10,422 nt of DNA from JBLHGN01 sp047616325 (GTDB lineage Bacteria > Pseudomonadota > Gammaproteobacteria > Pseudomonadales > Cellvibrionaceae). This document shows, in pieces, positions 1 through 6,923 of the stretch. A program made the position numbers and the translations under genes. The stretch spans positions 1-10,422 of the forward strand of contig JBLHGN010000116.1 of assembly GCA_047616325.1 (NCBI GenBank), read 5' to 3'. Position 1 is the first letter of the stretch; every line of letters begins with the position of its first letter. The notes under the pieces were generated by a model that was given only the letters and a program-made list of their open reading frames with translations, made no database searches and was not told the origin of the DNA.

Positions 1-513
1 AGTACGCTGATTCGAAAGCTTAGCAATCAAAAGCATAATCACCGAACGCTAGCGGCGTTGCAAGAATATGATCGCCTTGTAAAAAGTCTGTACCTACTGG
101 ACTATATCGACAACGCCACACTACGCGGCTATATTCAGCAAGCGCTCAACAGAGGTGAGGCTTATCATCAACTGCGCCGTGCTATCTCATCGGTCAATGG
201 CGACCGCTTTATTGGAGGTAATGATTATCAAGTATCAATCGCAAACGAGTGTGCGAGAATTATCGCCAACTGTATTATTTACTACAATTCAACGCTTTTA
301 TCCGCACTGTTAACACGTTTTGAAATAACCGATAAGGTGATGGCAAAAGAGGTGGTTATTAAGCTCTCACCAGTAGCCTGGCAACATTTGATATTGAACG
401 GACACTACCAGCTCAATAAGCCGATAGAGCAGGTCAGTCCGGCACAGTTAGTGGAAGAAATCACAGCACATTCACTGACGCGAGAGCTGACTAAAATGCG
501 CTTGGTGGCTTAA
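1..513 (+). CDS. tnpA: Tn3-family transposase TnpA, C-terminal part (runs off window start)
   Basis: This is the C-terminal end of a DDE transposase that makes the strand cuts and joins in replicative transposition of a Tn3-family element. The frame is open from position 1, so the gene begins outside the window; there is no reason to start it at the TTG at 58. Family hallmarks are visible: STLIRKLSNQ near the window start, a RLVKSLYLLDYID stretch, and LNRGEAYHQLRRAI, where the Glu at 157-159 is the likely third residue of the DDE triad (about 117 residues from the end, compared with roughly 106 in well-known members). A conserved hydrophobic ANCIIYYNSTLL segment follows. The stop is at 511-513, and the element's terminal repeat lies about 100 bp downstream, the usual layout. 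The visible part has no frameshift or stop, so the element may be intact. The domain assignment is secure from motifs; the subgroup cannot be told. Confidence 0.93.
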   Translation, partial: STLIRKLSNQKHNHRTLAALQEYDRLVKSLYLLDYIDNATLRGYIQQALNRGEAYHQLRRAISSVNGDRFIGGNDYQVSIANECARIIANCIIYYNSTLLSALLTRFEITDKVMAKEVVIKLSPVAWQHLILNGHYQLNKPIEQVSPAQLVEEITAHSLTRELTKMRLVA

Positions 514-584
514 TTTTACGTTTTCAAGTGGTTCATAAGGCAGTTAAAATGGACAATTCTGGCACAGATTAAAAATAACATCCC

Positions 585-615
585 GCTACAGGCCTTGAAT
601 AATATGGCCTGTAGC
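585..615. terminator. Perfect 10-bp hairpin after tnpA, abutting the terminal repeat
   Basis: GCTACAGGCC (585-594) is followed after 11 bases by its exact complement GGCCTGTAGC (606-615). The hairpin sits between the transposase stop at 513 and the terminal repeat that starts at 617. It could end tnpA transcription before it leaves the element. The following bases (ACTTTATG) are only weakly T-rich, so a classical intrinsic terminator is uncertain, and a structural role near the transposon end is an alternative. Confidence 0.5.
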
Positions 616-616
616 A

Positions 617-653
617 CTTTATGTCACATTTCGGGGGATGGTCATAGAACCCC
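617..653. repeat. Right terminal inverted repeat (IRR) of the left Tn3-family element
   Basis: Read on the minus strand from 653 inward, the sequence begins GGGGTTCTATGACC and ends CATAAAG after 37 bp. This has the form of Tn3-family ends, which are about 38 bp, start GGGG and finish near TAAG. It lies where the IRR should be, about 100 bp after the transposase stop. It also coincides exactly with the point where the flanking cyclase gene loses its reading frame, because an in-frame TAG at 645-647 lies inside the repeat. The first five bases outside are ATTTT (654-658); these would be one copy of the 5-bp target duplication, with the other copy outside the window. Confidence 0.72.
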
Positions 654-1568
654 ATTTTGGAATCCTTTAATGTTGAGCCCTTAAGAATATTAATTGTCGA
701 CGACGATGAAACACTTGTTAAACATTATGCTTTGGTTCTTCAAAATGCGGGTATGCGAACCCAGTGCATATCAATCCCTGATAAGGTTATTGAAGAGGTC
801 GCCAATTTTAATCCGAAACTCATCATTTTGGATATCTACATGCCGTAATGTTCCGGCATCGATTTGGCCGGTGTTATTCGCTTTCATCCTCAGTACTTGC
901 ATATTCCAGTGGTATTTTTATCGACCGAGGCGCATGTAGATCAGCAGCTGGCCGCGTTGCGTACCGGCGGTGACGATTTTCTCACCAAGCCAATTAATGA
1001 CGCACATTTGGTAGAGGCCGTTCACATTAGGGTATTGCGGGCTCGGCGCGTAAACGAATTAATATCACACGACAGCTTAACGGGTTTGTTAAAGCACAGT
1101 GCTATTAGAGAACAGGTGGCTCTAGAATATGGGCGTTCGCCAAGCTCAAAAAATAATTTTTGTTATGCCATAGTTGATATCGACAATTTTAAACAAATTA
1201 ACGATATATACGCTCATCTACAAGGCGACAGAGTAATAAATAGCCTGGCACGAATGTTAAAAGCGCGCGTTCGCAGCGGCGACGTGTTAGGAAGGTATGG
1301 TGGCGAAGAATTTGGCGTAATTTTACTGGACTGTGAAATCGATGATGCACGTGTGTTGTTAAATGAGTTGGGCAATGATTTTGCAGCGCAGGTATTTACT
1401 GAAAATGGACGTAGTTACCATGTGACCTTTAGCGCAGGAGTTGCGCATTCTTCGCAATTCGATTGCAGCGACGAATTAATAAATGCTGCAGACTCCGCTC
1501 TACACGAAGCAAAAAGGCAAGGAAAAAACTGCGTTAGAATAACGGTGGATAAAGTTCGAAATATTTGA
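654..1568 (+). pseudogene. Response-regulator/GGDEF diguanylate cyclase, 5'-truncated and with an internal stop
   Basis: This is the remnant of a cytoplasmic signalling enzyme that would make cyclic-di-GMP from two GTP under control of a phosphorylated receiver domain. The receiver starts at RILIVDDDE, has its phospho-acceptor Asp in LIILDIYMP, and ends around DDFLTKPI. A GGDEF domain follows (HDSLTGLL, DIDNFKQIND, then GGEEF at 1299-1313), with an RxxD product-inhibition site (RSGD, 1272-1283) five residues before GGEEF. The catalytic half looks intact. Two lesions break the gene. The transposon end at 653 removes the start, and an in-frame TAG lies in the repeat. A TAA at 846-848 interrupts the receiver directly after DIYMP, where relatives have an amino acid before CSG; a single change from GAA or CAA would create it. 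Reading continues in the same frame on both sides of the stop. No good ribosome site precedes a possible restart at TTG 864. Upstream domains, such as HPt or a second receiver, may have been lost. Confidence 0.85.
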
Positions 1569-1610
1569 AATTTACTGCCCCATACTACTTTATAAACTTC
1601 ATTCTTGATG

Positions 1611-1644
1611 CCAAAAATATCCGCAGGCCCTTATAAAAGGATAT
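1611..1644 (-). terminator. Weak terminator-like hairpin, read on the minus strand
   Basis: ATATCC (1617-1622) and GGATAT (1639-1644) can pair across a 16-base loop. On the minus strand the second arm runs into TTTTT (1613-1617). It lies downstream of the small minus-strand gene ending at 1785, but about 140 bp away. The stem is short and AT-rich, so this is tentative. I see no gene between 1569 and 1784. Confidence 0.25.
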
Positions 1645-1784
1645 GCAGATTTAACGAGTGTGTCATCTTAAACTGCAAAACTTCTTCTCCAGGCTACATA
1701 CGCATAATAGAGCCAATGCGGTATATGCTCGCGCGAAATTCGGGGTTTAATTTTTGCGCACCAAAACATAGGTGTAAGTCATTA

Positions 1785-2075
1785 TTATCGGCGCTTGATA
1801 ACCGTATGAATAACGTGGTTATCTTCAAAATACACGGTGAAATCGGGGTATTCCCAGAAATAGATAGGGGGTCGTCCCCTGGGGCCTTCCTCGCTGTCGG
1901 GGGCGCCAAATTCTGCTTCAACATATGCTTTTGTCGTGCCTCTCGCAGGCGTTTTAGCGCTCCATTCACTTTGTTCAGGCATGGCTAATGTGTCGGCATG
2001 GGTGAGTTGGGTACCGGTGAGCGTGGCGCAGGCAACTGCAAGGGGCAGTAAACCAAGAAGAGCTTGTCTTTTCAT
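1785..2075 (-). CDS. Small exported conserved protein, function unknown
   Basis: This is a 96-residue protein of unknown function. The first ~28 residues form a signal peptide: a Lys-Arg start, a hydrophobic core LLGLLPLAVACATL, and a probable signal peptidase I site around THA|DTL. Cys16 sits in LAVAC, which does not fit the lipobox well, so a periplasmic protein is preferred over a lipoprotein. The mature part holds TPARGTTKAYVEAEFGAPD and then a C-terminal module with RPPIYFWEYPDFTVYFED and VIHTVIKRR. This RG-x(n)-FG-P...YPDFTVYFE...VIH pattern resembles small proteins common in Pseudomonas and relatives and is loosely like the SmpA/BamE fold signature; that link is from memory, not a search. 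ATG 2075 is preceded by AAGGA about ten bases upstream, which supports the start. No function can be assigned. Confidence 0.8.
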   Translation of the reverse strand: MKRQALLGLLPLAVACATLTGTQLTHADTLAMPEQSEWSAKTPARGTTKAYVEAEFGAPDSEEGPRGRPPIYFWEYPDFTVYFEDNHVIHTVIKRR

Positions 2076-2313
2076 GGGTGTCGGTCCTTATGTCAATTGG
2101 CAATTTTGAGTTAATTTTGTTGCTGTTGCCAGTTAAATTTTATTTGCTTGTGACATCGGTATCAGCTGGGTGTTTTGTGTTTCGGGGCAGCCTTATTAAT
2201 AGTGTGGCCCTTATTGCTTTTGCCTGAGTAAAGTCATGTTGGGTCACATACAAAAATAGAAGACTCTGCTATGGCTTGTCTGAGGTGATGCCTTAGCCTC
2301 CAATCGCCTGTGG

Positions 2314-2913
2314 TTAACTTCTAGCCGGTTTTTTGCCCACCACTTGGGCTTTGAGAATTTGTCGTGCAAACTCCTGGCGGTCACTATCGGTCAGGCGACA
2401 AAACCTTACGGCTACCTGATGTTTATCCTCTTTTTGTTCGCATCGTGTTACCTGCGAGTAGCAGGTAACAGGAACATATTTGGGAAGGAAGATAAGCCTT
2501 ACAGCTAGATAGCTTCCTTTATATATCGTGCGTTCAGACATAAACGCCATGCCGTCTTCACTTAAATTGATACGTGTTTTGGGTTTGTCGTTGGCAGTGG
2601 CGTCCTGTGAAAATAGAGAATGACTGGCAATCAGGTCGATTTTACTGCTCAATGTCTGCAGGTAGTCGCCCAGTAAGCGATTCTTTTCGGTGAGTAGGCG
2701 CAGTGTTTGAACGCTGTCGCGATCCAAGCGCCTAAGCTCGCTTAATAGGCTAAGGGAAACGGAATCTTCAAATTCATCTTGTGGTTTGTGATTCTCGGCG
2801 GCGAATGTTTCAACGGCTTTGTAGTCGAAGTACACGTCCTGACTGACTCGAAAGAAGTCGCGCTTCTCTCGGCTGGGCTTTTTGGCTGGCTGAGCCGGGG
2901 TCTTTTTGTTCAT
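2314..2913 (-). CDS. Atypical PilZ-domain protein with a long central helix (candidate c-di-GMP receptor)
   Basis: This is a 199-residue cytoplasmic protein. Both short cyclic-di-GMP-binding motifs of PilZ domains can be seen: RxxxR at R18-DFF-R22 and [D/N]xSxxG at N116-L-S118-ED-G121. In a standard PilZ domain these motifs lie a few tens of residues apart; here about 93 residues separate them. The insert (about residues 46-97) is predicted helical with a clear heptad pattern: L71, L74, N78, L81, L85, L88, I92, I95. This recalls the tetrameric PilZ type (tPilZ) described in Xanthomonas, in which inserted helices drive oligomerisation. The N-terminus (1-17) and C-terminus are Lys/Arg-rich. The gene is divergent from lolC with about 94 bp between the starts. 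A comparable gene stands next to lolC in Pseudomonas. The partner or output is unknown. The upstream bases have no strong Shine-Dalgarno sequence. Confidence 0.78.
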   Translation of the reverse strand: MNKKTPAQPAKKPSREKRDFFRVSQDVYFDYKAVETFAAENHKPQDEFEDSVSLSLLSELRRLDRDSVQTLRLLTEKNRLLGDYLQTLSSKIDLIASHSLFSQDATANDKPKTRINLSEDGMAFMSERTIYKGSYLAVRLIFLPKYVPVTCYSQVTRCEQKEDKHQVAVRFCRLTDSDRQEFARQILKAQVVGKKPARS

Positions 2914-2937
2914 GCTTTATACAATTTTAAACAAGTT

Positions 2938-2960
2938 GTGTTCTTTATAGGATAGAACAC
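2938..2960. promoter_or_regulatory. Palindrome GTGTTCT-N9-AGAACAC in the pilZ/lolC divergent region
   Basis: Two perfect 7-base arms, GTGTTCT (2938-2944) and AGAACAC (2954-2960), face each other across nine bases. They lie between the start of the minus-strand PilZ gene (2913) and lolC (3008). The size and symmetry fit a dimeric repressor or activator site placed to affect one or both divergent genes. A transcript hairpin is an alternative. I do not recognise the motif as the site of a specific known regulator. Confidence 0.4.
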
Positions 2961-3007
2961 CCACACGGCCCTTGTCGCGCTTTAGTTTCTGCTGTTTAAT
3001 CTGCGCC

Positions 3008-4249
3008 ATGAATTTTCTCCCCTGGTACATTGGATTGCGCTACACGCGATCAAAACGACGCAACGGATTTATCGCTTTTGTAAGTCTGTTTGCCCTGTTT
3101 GGCATGGCACTGGGCGTTTTCGCCCTTATTGTTGTACTTTCGGTGATGAATGGCTTCGATCGCGAGCTCAAAGAGCACATTTTGCGCGTGGTTCCCCACG
3201 GCTACGTGGGAACAGTTGAACCGCTAGAGCAATGGCAAGATTTGGCAAAGAATATTTCTGGCTCCGAGGGCCTAATGGCCAGCGCTCCCTACATTGACGG
3301 TACCGCTCTTGTCTCTTTTGAAGGCGGTGTGCGCGGAATAGAGCTGCAGGGCATAGCGCCTGAATACGAAAAAAACGTGTCACTGGTGGCCAATTACATG
3401 CTACTTGGTCAGCTCGACGACTTAAAGGCCGGCGACTATGGCATTGTTCTGGGCAGTATTATTGCCAGAAATCTCGGCGTCAGTCTTGGCGACAAAGTGT
3501 CCTTAACCTTGCCAATCGTATCGGTTACCCCTGCCGGAGTATTCCCTCGCTCAAAACGGTTTACAGTGGTGGCTATATTTGAAGTGAATGCCCAGGTTGA
3601 CCAAAGTTTAGCGATGATACACGTAGAGGACGCGCAAAAATTATTTCGTATGCCAGGTCGTGTTGAAGGGCTTCGCTTGAAGTTTGAAGATATCTATTTG
3701 GCACCGCAGCAGATTCAGGCGCTTAGAGAATCGCTAGGAGAGGACTACGTTGCGAAGGACTGGAGCCAAACCCAGGGTAGTATATTTAGCGCGGTAAAGA
3801 TGGAAAAAACCGTGGTAAGTTTAATGCTTAGCATTATTGTCGCTATAGCCGCGTTTAATATTGTTACCAGCTTAACCATGATGGTGGCAGAAAAACGCAG
3901 TGACATTGCGGTTTTGCGCACCCTTGGCTTAACACCTCAAGATGTGATAAAAGTTTTTATGGTGCAGGGCACTGTAATGGGCTTTTTGGGCATAGCTTTT
4001 GGTGCATTTTTTGGCATCATTGGCGCGCATTTTTTACCTGAAATAGTGGCGTTCGTCGAGTCGACACTAAATTTTCAAGTATTCGATGCCGATGTGTATT
4101 TCGTGACTGCAATTCCCTCACAGTGGAAATTAAATGACACCCTGTGGACCTGTGCACTGGCCGCGCTGGTGTCATTTTTGGCTACCATTTACCCATCCTA
4201 TCGCGCCTCCCAAATAGCCCCCGCAGAAGCGCTGCGCTACGACATTTAA
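3008..4249 (+). CDS. lolC: LolC, inner-membrane subunit of the lipoprotein-releasing ABC transporter
   Basis: LolC forms the LolCDE complex with LolE and the ATPase LolD. The complex extracts outer-membrane lipoproteins from the inner membrane and passes them to the chaperone LolA. The 413-residue length is normal. The layout is MacB/LolC-like: WYIGLRYTRSKRRNGFI at the N-terminus, a first membrane helix (about 23-48) ending in SVMNGFDREL, a large periplasmic domain, and then three membrane helices from about residue 272, ending in the conserved IYPSYRASQIAPAEALRYDI. The segment around residues 165-190 (LPIVSVTPAGVFPRSKRF) matches the LolA-binding hook of LolC and supports LolC over LolE. The in-frame TTG at 2972 adds 12 unconserved residues, so ATG 3008 is preferred; neither start has a clear Shine-Dalgarno sequence. 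lolD follows after 18 bp, so this is the first gene of the operon. Confidence 0.93.
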   Translation: MNFLPWYIGLRYTRSKRRNGFIAFVSLFALFGMALGVFALIVVLSVMNGFDRELKEHILRVVPHGYVGTVEPLEQWQDLAKNISGSEGLMASAPYIDGTALVSFEGGVRGIELQGIAPEYEKNVSLVANYMLLGQLDDLKAGDYGIVLGSIIARNLGVSLGDKVSLTLPIVSVTPAGVFPRSKRFTVVAIFEVNAQVDQSLAMIHVEDAQKLFRMPGRVEGLRLKFEDIYLAPQQIQALRESLGEDYVAKDWSQTQGSIFSAVKMEKTVVSLMLSIIVAIAAFNIVTSLTMMVAEKRSDIAVLRTLGLTPQDVIKVFMVQGTVMGFLGIAFGAFFGIIGAHFLPEIVAFVESTLNFQVFDADVYFVTAIPSQWKLNDTLWTCALAALVSFLATIYPSYRASQIAPAEALRYDI

Positions 4250-4267
4250 AACGGAAACAATTGATAC

Positions 4268-4972
4268 ATGAAAACCGTGCAACCGAAACCAATGGAGCAT
4301 TCCATTCTCGCCTGCCATCAAGTGGTCAAGTCTTATGACGAGGGGCCGCAGCCAGTGGAAGTACTCAAAGGCGTAAACTTTTCGGTGGCGCCATCGCAAC
4401 ATATTGCTATAGTCGGCACGTCGGGAAGCGGCAAAAGCACCTTATTAAATGTACTAGGTGGTCTGGATAAGCCCAATAGCGGTGAAGTTACGGTGCTGGG
4501 TAAGCCGTTTTCTGCCTTAAGTGAAAATAAACGGGGTTTGCTGAGGAATAAATCCCTCGGGTTTGTCTATCAGTTTCACCATCTATTACCTGAGTTTACA
4601 GCGCTGGAAAACGTGGCCATGCCGCTATTGATTGCCGGTAAAAATAAGCGCGACGCACATGTGATAGCCGAAGGTATTTTGCACGAGGTGGGCTTGTCGC
4701 ATCGCTATTCGCATAAGCCCTCCGAACTTTCCGGTGGCGAACGTCAGCGTGTGGCCATAGCTCGAGCATTGGCTAACTCGCCCGCGTGTGTATTGATGGA
4801 TGAACCCACCGGAAATTTAGATTCCGGCAACGCGCAGGCTATTCAAGTGCTGATGAAATCACTAAGTGAAACCCTGGAAACTAGTTTTATTGTGGTGACT
4901 CACGACGAGCGACTTTCGGCGACCATGGACATGGTTTACGAACTCACCGATGGATTGCTGCAGAGACGTTGA
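4268..4972 (+). CDS. lolD: LolD, ATPase of the lipoprotein-releasing transporter
   Basis: This 234-residue cytoplasmic ABC ATPase powers lipoprotein extraction by LolCE. All ABC motifs are intact: Walker A GTSGSGKST (50-58), Q-loop at Q102 in the LolD-typical YQFHHLLPEFTALENV, signature LSGGERQRVAIARAL (from 154), Walker B VLMDEPTGNLD (D178, E179), and switch His212 in VVTHDE. The FHHLLPEF stretch separates LolD from MacB and FtsE. The start is ATG 4268, with a weak GGAA about ten bases upstream; ATG 4292 (Met9) is possible and would remove a poorly conserved leader. The stop overlaps the start of lolE (TGATG at 4970-4974), which points to translational coupling and matched subunit supply. 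Confidence 0.95.
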   Translation: MKTVQPKPMEHSILACHQVVKSYDEGPQPVEVLKGVNFSVAPSQHIAIVGTSGSGKSTLLNVLGGLDKPNSGEVTVLGKPFSALSENKRGLLRNKSLGFVYQFHHLLPEFTALENVAMPLLIAGKNKRDAHVIAEGILHEVGLSHRYSHKPSELSGGERQRVAIARALANSPACVLMDEPTGNLDSGNAQAIQVLMKSLSETLETSFIVVTHDERLSATMDMVYELTDGLLQRR

Positions 4973-6207
4973 TGAATATTCTCTTTCCATTTTTTATTGG
5001 TCTGCGCTACACCGTTGCGAAACGTAGCTCGCAATCGGTTTCATTTTTATCCGGCGTGTCAATAACCGGTCTGGCGCTTGGCGTGTCACTGCTGGTTCTG
5101 GTGCTTTCGGTTATGAATGGTGTCGATCGCGAATTGCGCCAACGCATATTAGGCTTAGTGCCACAGGCCGCGGTTTATCACCACCAAGGTATAGACGATT
5201 GGCGATCAATTAAAACGCAACTAGAAAAAGACCCAGCTGTAGTAGCCGCATCGCCATTTATTCAGCTCAATGGTTTAATCAGTTATCGCAAAAATACCAC
5301 GGCAATGGTTTTGTTTGGGTTTGATCCTACAGCAGAAAAAAACGTGTCATTAATTAATGACTATGTAGGGCCGGAAGTACTTGCGCGCATTGAAGCCAAT
5401 GACAATATCATTGTGTTGGGCAAAGGCATTGCCGATACCCTTGGTGTTGTAGTAGGGGGCAAGTTAATGGTGCTTGTTCCCAACTTGGCGTCTGCCTCGC
5501 GCACACCACATATTGCTTATTTTGAAGTGGCTGGAATTGTGGAATCAAAAACCGAACTCGATTCCACTTTAGCGCTTACGTCTTTGATGCGAGCAGCACA
5601 ACTTACATCGCGTCCACATCGCGTTGACGGTGTTCGTCTCAAATTGGAAAATATTTTTGACGCCCCTAACGTGGTTTATGGATCCACACTAGCGCTGGGG
5701 CCGGGCTATTACGGCAGTAACTGGACTCGCACCCACTGGAACTTGTATCAGGCGATTCAAATGTCGAAAAACCTGGTGGGTTTGTTGATGTCGCTATTGG
5801 TTGCTATTGCCGCATTTAACGTTGTGTCTACGTTGGTGTTGGTGGTAGTCGATAAACAGGGCGACATCGCTATTTTACAGACATTAGGTGTAAGTACGCG
5901 CCAGATTATGAGCATATTTATTATTCAGGGCATTTTTATCGGCGTAGTAGGAACGTTAATTGGTGTGCTTGTTGGATGTTTACTGGCTTTGGGTTTACAA
6001 GACTTTGTGCATGTAATAGAGACGGTTTTTGACGTGCAGTTCTTGAAGTCTGACGTTTATCCGCTTACTTACTTACCTACTGAAATACGGCTTTCAGATA
6101 TTTCAACCGTAGTGCTTACGGCACTTGGTATGAGTGTTTTGGCAACCATTTACCCTGCATGGAAAGCGAGCAAAATTCAACCAGCAGAAGCATTGCGCTA
6201 CGAATAA
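4972..6207 (+). CDS. lolE: LolE, second membrane subunit of the lipoprotein-releasing transporter
   Basis: LolE pairs with LolC in the LolCDE complex and is thought to receive the lipoprotein substrate. The protein is 411 residues from ATG 4972, which shares one base with the lolD stop; the TTG codon just before it is not needed as a start. It has the same fold as LolC: FFIGLRYTVAKRSSQSVSFL, membrane helix 1 (about 24-47) ending in SVMNGVDREL, a periplasmic domain, three C-terminal helices, and the closing IYPAWKASKIQPAEALRYE. The region matching the LolC hook is different here (VPNLASASRTPHIAYFEV), which with gene order supports LolE. It is the last gene of the operon; the next gene is convergent and ends 18 bp away. 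No clear intrinsic terminator is seen in that gap. Confidence 0.92.
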   Translation: MNILFPFFIGLRYTVAKRSSQSVSFLSGVSITGLALGVSLLVLVLSVMNGVDRELRQRILGLVPQAAVYHHQGIDDWRSIKTQLEKDPAVVAASPFIQLNGLISYRKNTTAMVLFGFDPTAEKNVSLINDYVGPEVLARIEANDNIIVLGKGIADTLGVVVGGKLMVLVPNLASASRTPHIAYFEVAGIVESKTELDSTLALTSLMRAAQLTSRPHRVDGVRLKLENIFDAPNVVYGSTLALGPGYYGSNWTRTHWNLYQAIQMSKNLVGLLMSLLVAIAAFNVVSTLVLVVVDKQGDIAILQTLGVSTRQIMSIFIIQGIFIGVVGTLIGVLVGCLLALGLQDFVHVIETVFDVQFLKSDVYPLTYLPTEIRLSDISTVVLTALGMSVLATIYPAWKASKIQPAEALRYE

Positions 6208-6225
6208 AGGACTGCACAGATAGGC

Positions 6226-6774
6226 TTAAATGTTTTCTTTTGTTCCTGTTGTTTCTTTTTGAAGCCGACGAAGCTTACGCTTTTCCCATCGTTTAACTAC
6301 ATGCCAACGCCAGATCCACTGAATGGTGACGTAGCCGGAGCAGCCAAAAAATAAGCTGGCCAAAAAACAGCCTAACAAAAGAGGTTGCCAGATGATTAAA
6401 AATTCCGATTGGAACCAAGCCAGGGAAAGCTCAAAGGAAAGATCTTTTTCTGGGATGTGCAATAATGTCGCGCCAAATTTGTAGCACAAGAAAACAATAA
6501 ACGGGATGGTGATGGGGTTGCTCACCCATATCAAGGTCACTGTAATGGGTAGGTTACACCGAAACAGAACGGCCCCAAAAGCGGCGATCGGTAGTTGAAA
6601 AGGTATGGGTAAAAAGGCGATAAATAGCCCGACAAAAAAAGCCATAGAGACCGAATGGCGGTTCAAGTGAAATAGGTTTGGGTCATGCAGTAAAACGCCA
6701 AAAATTTTTAACGCAGGTATTTTCCTGAGTTTATGTGGGTCTGGGGAGTAGCGCTTAAAAATCTTTCGCGGCAT
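6226..6774 (-). CDS. DUF2062 inner-membrane protein
   Basis: This is a 182-residue integral membrane protein of the DUF2062 family, whose function is not established. Family features are clear: the start MPRKIFKRYSPDPHKLRK, the motif LLHDPNLFHLNRHSV, a hydrophobic stretch MAFFVGLFIAFLPIPFQLPIAA, and then ITVTLIWVSNPITIPFIVFL with the typical N-P-x-T. A further hydrophobic segment (IIWQPLLLGCFLASLFFGC) precedes a basic tail RWEKRKLRRLQKE. ATG 6774 is chosen because relatives begin with MPRK. An in-frame GTG at 6837 would add 21 residues, including a hydrophobic run, and has GGAAAAGA nearby; it is less likely. The gene sits between lolE and comEC, as in Pseudomonas-type genomes, but on the opposite strand from both, so it needs its own promoter in the 6775-6923 gap. 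Confidence 0.88.
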   Translation of the reverse strand: MPRKIFKRYSPDPHKLRKIPALKIFGVLLHDPNLFHLNRHSVSMAFFVGLFIAFLPIPFQLPIAAFGAVLFRCNLPITVTLIWVSNPITIPFIVFLCYKFGATLLHIPEKDLSFELSLAWFQSEFLIIWQPLLLGCFLASLFFGCSGYVTIQWIWRWHVVKRWEKRKLRRLQKETTGTKENI

Positions 6775-6910
6775 GTATGGGTATCTATATTCGAACGTGG
6801 TAGATAGTAGGAGCAGTATTATGCCGATCACGGTCACTCTTTTCCAGATAAACCCATACCACTTGCAAAAAGATTGGGTTAAACTTTTATTTACCTTAGG
6901 TTATAGGAAC

Positions 6911-6917
6911 AAGGAGG
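6911..6917 (+). promoter_or_regulatory. Strong ribosome binding site of comEC
   Basis: AAGGAGG lies six bases before ATG 6924. It is the only near-consensus Shine-Dalgarno sequence among the main genes here and fixes the comEC start. The DUF2062-comEC gap has AT-rich stretches that could hold promoters for both genes, but no pair of boxes is convincing. Confidence 0.85.
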
Positions 6918-6923
6918 CAAGGA

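Noticed and set aside
864..1568. An independent GGDEF gene starting at TTG 864
   Set aside because: It is in frame with the receiver fragment across the TAA, starts in the middle of the receiver fold and has no ribosome site. It is the downstream part of the pseudogene.
1605..1988. Plus-strand open frame opposite the small exported protein
   Set aside because: It is Cys/Arg-rich with no recognisable pattern, and it overlaps the minus-strand gene, which has a signal peptide, a ribosome site and conserved motifs.
2076..2313. Small RNA or terminator in the gap between the two minus-strand genes
   Set aside because: Only short imperfect pairings such as GAGG/CCTC near 2280-2300 and the tiny AATTGGCAATT near 2096 are visible; no convincing stem or promoter.
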